Source of the DNA: Pelecanus crispus
Taxonomy: Eukaryota; Chordata; Aves; Pelecaniformes; Pelecanidae
NCBI RefSeq assembly: GCF_030463565.1
Contig: NC_134659.1
Span: 7,262,511 to 7,326,510, forward strand
Length of the DNA stretch: 64,000 nt
Direction: 5' to 3'
The notes beneath the pieces are model-generated. The model was not told where the DNA came from and ran no database searches. It saw only the letters and a list, made by a program, of their open reading frames with translations. The translations under genes and the position numbers were made by a program. How positions within the stretch are numbered: position 1 is the stretch's first letter; each line of letters begins with the position of its first letter. This document shows, piece by piece, positions 11,663 to 22,800 of the stretch.

Positions 11663-11945
11663 CCCTCAGGAACCTGCGCAGCGCTCCGCTCCCACCTCTG
11701 GCCCAGCTCCTCTTCACTGGACAACCACTTTCCTCTGCTGCTCCAGCGCAGAATGTGCTCGTAGTACCAAACCCGGGCTGAAGGCTCTCCCTCTCGACTT
11801 AACAGCTCCTGTGCAGCTATCGGGGTCTCCAACTCACATTTTAGCACTTGTGCTGCTGAGGATGACATGCGGGTCACTCACTAAGCTCATGTAATGATCA
11901 GATACTACGAGGGGGGTGTGTGTGGCCTTATTTGTTGGAGAAATC

Positions 11946-11951
11946 AATAAA
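11946..11951 (+). terminator. Likely polyadenylation signal of LAMTOR5
   Basis: AATAAA lies 284 bp after the LAMTOR5 stop codon. It is the first canonical signal after the gene, implying a 3' UTR of roughly 300 nt. No transcript evidence is available here. Confidence 0.55.
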
Positions 11952-14403
11952 TGACCTGCAAAAACACGCCTTTACTTCTCTTTGCTCCTGCTGTGAAAAC
12001 TGTTGCCCATTGCTTTGCCTTGTTTCCAAAGCTAAATGAGGTGACTTCTCCCAATCCTTTCTTCATTAGCACTTCTCTAGAGAAAAGGAGCAGTGCACAA
12101 AGACTTGAATTAATGGAGGCTCCTCCAGCAGAAAAGGTACAAACACTTTCCAAGGAATTTCTCCTAGGAAATGTTTAGCCTCTAGTTAAACGTTCTGTGC
12201 GAGAGTTACTTGCTTACTATGCCTTGGATTGAAGTTCAAACCCAAACGTGCTGGCGCTGCCTGCCCTGGTTGTCTGGTCCCTGTGTGAACTGTAAATGGA
12301 TGTTGACAACATCCTCACAAATCCAGGCCTTCCTTCTTACAGCTTTGAGCATTTGAAATAGTGCAGGGAAAAAAGTCCTGCGGAAGGGCTTTTCCCTTGA
12401 AAAGCTGCTAACACTCAAACGCTTCCTACGTGTAAGGGAGTAAAAAGGAGCTGGCCAGCAGCTGGCCACGCGCAAAGCGGAAGGGAAGCTTCACAGCAGA
12501 GCACGAGCTGACAAATTGGCCTGGGTCAGAGATAAAACAACGTTCACGCTGCTTTGACTTTACTACGAGGAGCAGCTCTGCTTGCTAGCAACATTCACAG
12601 CCTCGCAGTCGTTGCTGTGTACGAGTAGGGACGAGCCTGCCCTGCGCGGCTGGGCCCCCCGTGCCTGTCGAGGTCGGTGTTAATTCTGCGTAACGCCCCA
12701 GCCTCGGCAGCGGGCGTTGGTGCGTCCGAGCTCTGCGGCAGCGTTGAAGGGTCCCCGGTCTCCTCTCTCCCTGACAGCCCACGGAGCTGGGAGCAGCTCA
12801 AGCCGGCGCGTTTCCTCCCGGACATCCGACAGCTCCCAGTACAAGATGCTGCACCAGATGCTGCTGCCAGCACCCCCAGCCCCCTGCCTGCTGAGCACCC
12901 CCCGTCCTTCAAGCCCTTAAACCATACTCACTGCAAAAAATACTCCACTTAAATAAAAGCTTAATGCACATATTACAAGCCCTGCTCTAGGGAAAGCTCC
13001 TCCATAGGCTCTGATACACTCCTGTCCCGGGCTCCTGCAGCAGGACAGAGCATCGCCTTCTCTGCCAAGGGAGGGGAGCGGAGAGCGGGAGCACGATCCT
13101 ACAATTTTATCTGACCCCAGGAACACCGACTGGGGTGACAGGTCAACCGAAACAGGGAGAGGAAGCGTGAGGGCTGTATTTACCCGGGACTTTGTGCATA
13201 TTTACGATAGAGGCGTGGAGCCAACTCAAATCCCGCTCAACTACCAGCTCCGCTCAAGGGCTGCAGCAGCACAGCTGCTCTGCTCCAGCTGCTGACCATC
13301 TTCACTGGAAAACCTAAAGCTTTCCAGACTATCCCCTCCTAAATGACGCAGTTTCCCGGGCCAGGGGCCATGCAGCAGAGGCAGGGCGGGCAGGACAGGC
13401 AGGGACCGGGCTCCGCTCCCCTGCAGCCGCCAGCAGCCCCGGGCTTGGCTCCAGTGCACCATTGCCACCTACTGCTGCGCTCCACGTCTGGCAAGACCCA
13501 GGGCTTTGCCAGGAGCTATAACGCTTGCAGGCTTCCTCCCAACAGGATTTCTGCTCCGAAAGCCCCGGGTTTCCTGCTCCCAGCTGGGGAAGGGGAGGGA
13601 CTCCTCGCCTTGGGGCCCTGCAAGCCAGGCTCTGCCTCCGGGGAGGAGGAGGACGGGCTCCGTCCACACAGCCCCAGTGCTTGCTGGGCTCCATGTCCTG
13701 CTTCAGGGCTCGTCGGGAAGGACGGACACCATCGTCCTCACCAGAGGCGAATGACGGACCAGATTTTGGGGTGCCAAGTCAGGAAGGGGGGATTTAGTCT
13801 CTGGAGCAAACGAAGAGACGATTCCTCTTTGCAAGCGACTGTTTCAGGGAGGATTTTCCAGCATGCGGCAGCAAGGCGGTAAGGAAAAGTTTCAGGTTCA
13901 TCAGCCCCGACTGCTCTAGGGTCCCGCTCGCCAGGATCCTGCCGCTGCCAGAGGTGCAGGATGGGTGAGAGGATGGGAGATGAGCAGAGGAGGATGGGGA
14001 AGGGAGAGCTTCCCACGGAGCTCAAAGACGGACACAGATAGTGACCCCCCCCAACTTCTGGCACAAACCAAACTGTCCGCTCTACAGCGGCAGTAAGGTG
14101 CTTGTCACTTAAAATCCCTTAAAGCTTACGTGGTTACAGTAATTTGGTGGGAAAGAGAAAGGATATTAAACTGTTTGCAGGCAGTGATAATGTGCAACTT
14201 AACAGCTGTTGGCAAAAGGTTGATAAAAGCTTCGCCCACCTGCAAAAGCTTTTGGAAGTTGAACGCGAAATACCGGTGCCTACCTCATTACCAGCCAAGG
14301 AGCAAAAGGGTTCAAAGGCAGCCGATGCTTTCACGGGAGCAGATTTTGAACTGAAACAGCAACGGAGCAAGGTGTTAATGTGTCCTGAAATTCTCATTTC
14401 CAG
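11952..14403. other. Region between LAMTOR5 and the first recognised SLC16A4 exon
   Basis: This must contain the SLC16A4 promoter, its 5' UTR and the exon with its start codon, because the first recognised coding exon has no in-frame ATG. GC-richer sequence at about 12590-13750 is the more likely place, but no exon can be assigned. No open frame resembles another gene. Confidence 0.5.
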
Positions 14404-17400
14404 GGGAAAGGAAGGAGGAAGAGCCGGAGGCTCTGGCAGCCGGGAAGAGCCCAGGCGCTGAAGCTGCGGACGGAGGGTGGGCATGGGGAGTGGTGTTTCA
14501 CTTCTTCCTGGTAAGCAGAGAACAAATTCAACTAAACCCTCCTGAAGCTGGGGCAGATAGAAAGTCTTGAGTCTCACTCGGAGGGAGCAGAGGACAGGGC
14601 AGGGTAACCCCACCGAGCTAAGGGCAGAAGTCAGCGGTGCTTTGCTACACCGAGCGCCATCACCCGTTCCGCTGCAGGCTGAGCAGACACGCGCCTTCCC
14701 CCACGGGACGCCACCCGAAGGCATCTGGGTGGTGTCAGCCAAGGAGCCCAACCTGCAGCCCAGGGCCAAAAGGCAGCTTGCGACGATAGGATGGCTCTTC
14801 CCTACTCATACACACCACCACCGGGGCGTCAAACCCCAGCGGGGTCTCTTGTACCTTTGGTAAGGGCGAGATCCCATCTTGGGGCAGCGCAGGATCGGAG
14901 CCCAGATCCGGATCGGAGCCCAGATCCGGATCGGAGCCCGCAGGGACCAACTGCAGGAGCAGCACAGGGTGCAGGCAGCCTGCACCCCCTCGGTTATGCT
15001 CTCCCGGAAGGACCGGGCATCTCCACACCACTTAAAGGCGCTAATTCTCCATGCTACAGGCTTTAACACCCCACACCATCTTCCCATCGGTGACGAAGAC
15101 AACGCCATCCCCCAGCTAGGAAAGCTGGGAAGCGCAGGAAAGTTTTCCCCACTTCCACTCCATCCAAAGTAACTCGCTGCCAATCATTAACCACCCGCTA
15201 CGAGGGAGGAGGGAGGGAGGTAGCCCCGAGGACACAAAGCATCCTTTGCCCCCGTGGCAGGGCTAGCCTGGGAAACCGCGCCGGCTCATGTCCATCCCTG
15301 CTCCGCTCAACGCCTCGACAACTCCTAGCGATCTTCCAGAGCGCCCAGACCCATTTAGATTATTTTTTAGTATTAAAAAATAACTTACAGTGCAAAAAAG
15401 CCCTACAAGACTCAGGGTCTAGTGTTATTTTCTTCCTTTTCTTTGGAAAAGCCAGTTTGCACAGGTTTTTTGAGGGTCTGTTAATAAACCGCAGCGTGGC
15501 CACCACCAGTCTGCCCTGCTGATATTCCCCGACACACGCCACACCAGTTAACGCGTCGCAGTTTGTTTCTCCCCAAACACAACAAATTATCCACACAAGA
15601 AAAGCAGAAGGAAAAGCTTTTCCTCCCGCCTGACCCCTGTGGCATCTCACCTCCGTCTGCTTCCAATCCAGGTCAACGTACTCGTGATGGGGATGCTCAA
15701 GACCTTTGGGATTTTCTTCGTGGCTTTCCAAGAGGAGGTGGGGGGCTCCTCCGAGCAAGTCAGCTGGATCGGCTCCATCATGTCCTCCCTGCGCTTCTTA
15801 GGAGGTGAGCCGGCATCCTTACTTCAACCCCAAGCCTGTTTGCTTTGCTATAAGGGGCACCGAGGACGCTCTGCAGATCCGATGTCCATCCCAGGCTGCC
15901 GCAGGCCGGACACGGCTGGTACCCACGTGTGTCTTAGCAGGAGCATGCTCCGAGGACGGGGATTGTGTGTGTCACGATGCCTCGCTGTAGCAGGTTTTTT
16001 ATATACATTCAGAGCAAAGTCTCACCCCTAACACCAATAGTATTGCCTCCGAGCAAGCCAGCTGCCGAATAATTCACGGCCACTGAGCGTGGTGTGCGTT
16101 AGGAAGCAGGCTCAGGCCATCCGAAAGTTTGGGCTTTGATTCCTTCCCCTGCCCCGTCCCCCGAGCTCCCAGGGTACGAGGCAAGGTCTCTTGGCTGCTC
16201 TCCTGGTGCTCTTGAATATTAACCCAACCCAAATTTCTTCTGCCACTCCCTCCCTCCCAGGGTGGCACATGGACCCCTCGCCGGGGCACCAGATGCAATG
16301 ACCCCAGCACAAGTCCCCGGGCCCTGCAAAGCGTCATTTGTCACCTTCAGTCCCAGATTTCTCCCTCCTTTCCCTTCCAGCCCCGCTCGTGGCCGTGGTC
16401 TGCAGGAGGCTGGGCGAGCGGCCGACCTCCATCATCGGGGCCGGCTTGATCGGAGGGGGCTGCCTGCTCAGCACGCAGGCCACCAGCGTCCCCTTCCTCT
16501 GCGTCTCCATGGGACTTCTCCTGGGTGAGCAGCCTGCGACTCACGGTCGGGCAGAGATTTTCCTGTGCACGATGAGTAAAAGCAGCTTCTTTAATGTTAA
16601 GCCAGGCAATTCCTTTAACAGCAAAGCATCCCCAGCTCCTTTCTATCAGATGTTGTGTGAAACTCCAAAGCTTCATGCTCGGGAGCATAAAATACCAGTT
16701 TCAACATGCTAGACCCAACTAACCTTGCTTTTTTTCCAGACCCAATCATGGAATCACAGGATGCTTTGGGCTGGAAGGGACCTTTAGAGCCCACCCAGCC
16801 CAGCCCCTGCAGTGACAGGGACAGCTTTAACCAGAGCAGGGTGCTCAGAGCCCCGTCCAACCTGACCGGGAATATTTCCAGGGATGGGGCCTCCATCACC
16901 TCTCTGGGCAACCCCTTCCAGCACCTCACCACCCTCACTGTAAAACATTTCTTCCTTCTATCCAGTCTAAATCTATTCTTCTTTAGTTTAAATCCATTAT
17001 TGCTTGTCCTGTCACAACAGGCCTTGCTAAAACATGAATCCTGGCCTTTTAAAATCCCTTACTAAAAACACACAGCCTCAAAAACCCCAGATACCAAATC
17101 CCACGCATGAATCCCGTTCTCCGCTGACTGCAACAGCAAAAGTCCCCCCGCGTTCAGCCCACGAACCCTGCGGAGCAGCTCTACTATGGGGCCAACAAGC
17201 TTGGGATGGCGTGACTGAACCCCGAAAGCTCACAACACGAAGCAGCCACTTTTGGGGCACTGACATCTTATTTCTCCCCTTCTCGCAGGTATGGGGTTCG
17301 CCTGCCTTTACCAGGCGGCTGCGGTGATGATGGCCAAGCGCTGCAGGACACGGCTGGCTTTCTCCAACGCCATCGCCCGCTCCGGGATGGGGCTGACATT

Positions 17401-19783
17401 TCTAATCGCGCCGTTCACTCAACTTCTCATCGATTTTTATGGCTGGCAAGGTGAGCACATCTCCCCTTTATCCAAATTCATCAGCACTAAGAGGGTGTTT
17501 GAGGATATCCGGGCAGGATAAGAGGATCTTTTTAAAAATTAAAATTGGATGCACTGCAGAACAACTCTGCCTCTTCTAGGATAGTTTGGGGACAGCTGGT
17601 TAACAATTAAACGCTTAATCAGTCATTGAAGTTAAGCCAGAGTCAAAACAGAGACCTCAGAAACCAAAACCAAAACTGAAAATCCCTACTTTTACTACAC
17701 TTTTTCAGGCCATCTTCAAGGTCCGTCACGTGTAATGGACTTCTAATGAGGGAAAAACAAAACAAACTCCCAAATCCTAGAGGTGGCTTTGAATTTGTTG
17801 CATGCATCACAGCAAAAGGGACTTCCAGCTAGAAAGCAGGAATAAAAGCTCCTGTAAGATACCTCCTCCTTATGACAGAGCTTTCTCCATGTTCAATACA
17901 AACGACAGCCTGTTCTAGAAAGATCATTTCCTACTGCTCCTCCTTTCCCATGCCAAGAATAAAGCATCTTCTCTCTTCCCTCAGGTACTCTCCTGATTTT
18001 TGGAGGCATCACGTTAAACCTCGTGCCTTCCAGCATGCTGCTGCGACCCGTCAGCACCCAGCCACCTCAACGCTCCTCTGCTAAAAATCAAGACCGTGGG
18101 TCTTTAATGGCAAAGAAGGATCCAGAAACCCTTGCTGGACGCTTAGATGAAACCACTCAGAGGGAAATACAGCTTCGCAGTGCAAAGGACCTTCCCACCA
18201 CGGAGGGAGTCCCGATGCCCCATGGCAGAGATGTCTCTGGTCCGGTGAATACGTCGGCTCTGGAAGGGCTTGAGAAACCCCCCGCGGACAGCTGCTCGCC
18301 AGAAACAGCCACCGAGGCCAAGAGAAGCTACAAATCCCTTCCACCGACTGAAAAAGAAAATTCACATCCTCTCCTCGACTTCTCCCCACTGAAGGATCCC
18401 GTCTTCTGCATTTTCACGTGGTCTTTTTTGTTCAGCCACTTGGCCTACTTCGTGCCCATCTTCCACCTGGTAGCAAGGGCCAGGACGCTGGGCATAAGCA
18501 GCATGGATGCCTCTTACCTCATTTCAGTGGCTGGTAGGCAAAAGAATCTTTTAAGCCCATTTATAATTACAATGATGCCAAAATAGGAAAGAAAAGCAAC
18601 GCAAATCTTGCCAAGAAATAGTCCCAAACATGTCCTAGAATAAATCTTCATGGGAGAGGTTCAGCTCGCAGCCCTTACCCCCTTCTGTATATATAGCCTC
18701 GCCTTCTGTAGATGCACAAAGTCGCTCTCACATGGTGGGTGGTTCTCTCAACCTAAGCTAGATGATCCCCCATCCTTGCTGCACCCAACACACACAAGTT
18801 TCCAATAATTACATAGGTGCTATCTGTCCTCCTAAAGCCTTCCCACCACGGCCCCTGCTTTGCTTAAACCCACAAACCACAGCAATCCAGAGTCACTCGG
18901 CATTCAAAGACCCCCAGTTTGACCCAGGAATGTGTGAAGAGAGAGAAAAATTCAATATTGGGGGGGGGGGGGAAGAAAAACCAACATTAACTTAGATCTA
19001 GCCATTTGGATTTGGCACATTCACCTCCAAGGGAAAAAACAACCTCCAGCCCTGAAAAATAACAACATGCCTGATTATAAGCAGGGATTAACACTCTAAT
19101 TGCATCAGGTTAAGAAAGCAGCTGCAACCTCAGTTATCATAAAATACTTTATTGTACAAAAATAAATTTTACTTCCACACTGCTGTATAATATTTAGAAA
19201 TTACGTATGCTGTCAAGGAATCTAGAAGGAGAACACAGCAATTAATCTGACATTTTGAATTAAGAATAGGAGGGACACAGTGGTCAGCAAGATACTAGCT
19301 GACAGCAAGCACTCCTCTGATCTTTAGTTCATAAAAATATATCGAGAAATGTAAAATCCAAGGATCAAAAGTTTGCCGAGCCTTTAAAAAAAAAAATGCT
19401 GGTCTTCTGTCCTTCTTTGCTTCTTTATAAAAATTTAAATCTCATAAGCATATTTCTTCTCCATATTCTGCTTTTTCTCTATCGTGAAAAAGAGATCGAA
19501 CAGCAAGCTTATCTGTCCAATTTTTACTGAAGGGCACTCCAGAGTTTTCTGCTGAGTGCACAGCCCTTAATTGAATTTTTACAGACCACTTTAGTGCACC
19601 CACAGGCACTTGGCAAATAGCAGGCACCAAGGTAAAGAAGAAAAAAAAAAAAAAGCATGAATTTTACAACAGCCTAAAAATGCCTTCCTGTAACTTCCCA
19701 GCATTTCAGCCCTTTGTGGTCGCATTCTTACAGCGAGCGGCAGGTGGAATCAGGATGTGTTTCAGAGCAACACAGTGCAAAAT

Positions 19784-19835
<52 letters not shown>

Positions 19836-22800
19836 TCTTTGAGGCTCTGGTGAACTCCTCTTCCCCCCAGGCGTCACGGAGATGGTCAGCCAGCTGCTCT
19901 CGGGCTGGGTCGCCGACCAGAACTGGACCAAGAAGTATCACTACCACGTGGCTTACCTGGTCCTCAGCGGCATCACCAACCTGCTCTGCCCTCTGGCCAC
20001 CACCTTCCCGTCGCTCATGGCCTACGCGGTGGCCTTCGCCGTTTTCTGCGGTGGGTTCATGGCTCTGGTCCTTCCTGTGCTGGTGAGTACGATATTTCAT
20101 TTAAAAAAAAAAAAAAAAAAAAAAGTGGCATGTGGCATTTCCAACAGTATTCCAAAAGTACCCAAAAACCTTTTCATAAAGCTGAATTCCCCTGGGCTGT
20201 TGCAGCCCTGCATGAGAGGGCTCTCCCCTCCAGCCTTCCCAGTTTGAGCCACTGGAGAACCCCAAATCTCTTACTGGTACCCACAGCCGAGATGCAGCAG
20301 AAGCACTGGGCGTTTATCGCAGATTTTTAATGACCTGGCTCTGCTAATTGGCTCCCACATCCTCCTTTCTGAAGGAGACGGCTCCAGCTCACAGGAAATG
20401 AAGGGGTTCATCCCGGTCCCCATCTCACGAATGCCAAGACAAAGGGCTGCGCATATCTGCTGCCCATCCCAGAACTATCTGTAATGCGCAGACCGGTTAC
20501 GGCAGCAGGCAGGTAACGTTATAATTTGGCATTTCTTTCTGGGAAGGAATTCAGAGTTTAAAACACCTTGCTCAAAGTCTTAGCAGCGTTACTCGTTTCG
20601 GGAGATGCCCAAGCAGCTGGAAGGCAGAAAAGCATCTCGCATCCTAGTAATTTCCGTGCCGGCCTTAAGGAGGCGAGCGGATTCCAGGCTGGATCGGACC
20701 TACAGGTGCAAAGTCCTTTCAAACCTGCAGCTGGAGAGGAAACTCCCCAGAAAGAAAAAAAAAAAAAAAGAAAACCTCTTGTGCTTATGCATTCACATGA
20801 ACTCAGTAATTATCTATTTTGTTTTACAAACAGGTAGATCTAGTGGGCGTGCAAAAACTCCACAGCTACTTGGGGTTTGCTGCCTTCTTTGCTGGGATAG
20901 CAGCCATCGGCGGACCTCCTCTAGCAGGTAATTCTAATGTTGCACATAATATATACCCACCGCACGCAGCCAGTCCTAAAACATGCTCCTGGTTCGCTCT
21001 CCTACCCATATGCATCCAAGGATGGGTTTTCTGTCCAAGTGGGGATGAAAAAAAAAAACCAACCCCAAACCAAACCAACAACCATATTTCAGCAATTTAT
21101 CTTTATACATAGGCAGTATTTTGCTCGTGAATTTGCAAAACCCAACTAGCAGTTTGGAAAAAATGCTGCCTGGAAAAAAAGGAAGCTAAACCCCACACAC
21201 GCATTTTAACCCTGACCACAGCAGAAGAGTAACGACCACGTTACCGTGGGTTTTACCCCCAGCCGGGCGTTATAACACTGAACTTGGAACGAGGGATGGG
21301 AGGGGAGACAAGGAGAGGAAGGGAAAGCAAGGTCGGGCTCAGCAGCAGCCCCGCCGAGCAGAGGCACTGAACCGCAAGGAGAAGTCTCCGTAATCTCTTG
21401 TTTTGAAGAAGATTACGCAGGTCAGCCACAAGACCTCCTGGGCCCAAAGATAAGGAGAATGAAAAGCCTTTCCTCTTCTTCCTCTGTCAGAAAACCAAGG
21501 CCGCTCTGAGTACCTGGCAGATTTCAAGCGCGTAGAAGTGAGTCTGCAGTCCCTGCTGACAAGCAAGGGACTTGTTCTCCTCCAAAGATCTTGGCCAGGA
21601 CAAAGCTTTTCCTTCCCCTGATGACCCTTCAGCCGTACCTGGAAACGGGATCACAGCTCCTCCTAGGTCCTCATGATGCCAACAAACTAGAAAAAGCCGC
21701 AAGGTCAAATACCAGTGCGCACGATGGCCCGTCACCCACCTAGCAAATAATAAAACCTGGCAACTTCTTCTTCATTTATTGCTTCCTGCCCTCCGCTCTC
21801 AGCCGCCCCACGCCTGCAGAGGCACTTTGCCCCAGGCTGCCAAGGATCCTGGAAACACCAGCTCCGTGCAAAGTTTTAGCAACGCTGCTGTACCGCGAGC
21901 ATGTGACAAAAAAATTGATTTCCCTAATCAATATTTCTAGGTGGGCAAAACTCTGTATACAGATGCAGTTTTGAGCAACTAAAGTATTTCACTGACAGTG
22001 TGCTTTACGCTGTCACAGTGATACAAAGCCTCTGCCGGGCAAGATCTCTTCTGCTGATACAAGATGCACGTCCACCAGAAAGCAATCCCTGTACAACCAC
22101 TGCAGTAAATTCCCCGACACGGTACCATACAGTACGAAAAGAGCTAAATAACTCGGCCATCTCTTATCCATGCATCAGACACGCTAAGATAGCGGTTATA
22201 CTTTCACCCACTCCCAATATATTTTCGCTAATGGGAAGCCTTTTGCTTTCTGAAAGTGCTAACCACTCACCGTGTGAACGCTTCTGGATTTTGTAAAGCA
22301 AGCAGGTTTCCTGCAAAAAGCCTTCCACAGAAATCAGTCTTCTTAATACTGGTGGGATAAATAGGATAAATAAAGGCCAAATAAAGCCAAGAAGCAAAAC
22401 TCTCACAGATCCGTCTCACTGCAGGCAGAGCGAGAGGGAAACAATTCAGAGCTCAGGATCGAGGTTTGTGATCCAAGATAAATTCTGCAATTTTCTCTTC
22501 CAATACAGCTGTATGAAGCGTGAAAACTGAATATGACCGGAAGCTACTGCTTAAGTGTCCAAAAGCGCCTGCTCCTTACAGAATACAGAACAAGATTTAA
22601 ATGCTATGTCAGACCCTGGAGTTTCGTGCCTCTGACTGCTGCTGACCTCCCTAAACCTTGACTTGAGAGTTACAATTTTATAAAACTCACGTATTTTTAA
22701 TGCAGTGAAACCCAAGGCATAATGAGAACCGCAAAGGTTACAAATGCTTCTTTTGCATACTAGAGCAAAGCCTAACCACAGTGCAGTGGAAAGGTGACTT

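Noticed and set aside
12175-12245. tRNA-like T-loop word (gttcaaaccc)
   Set aside because: The preceding 60 bases cannot form a D-arm, anticodon arm and acceptor stem. It is a chance match.
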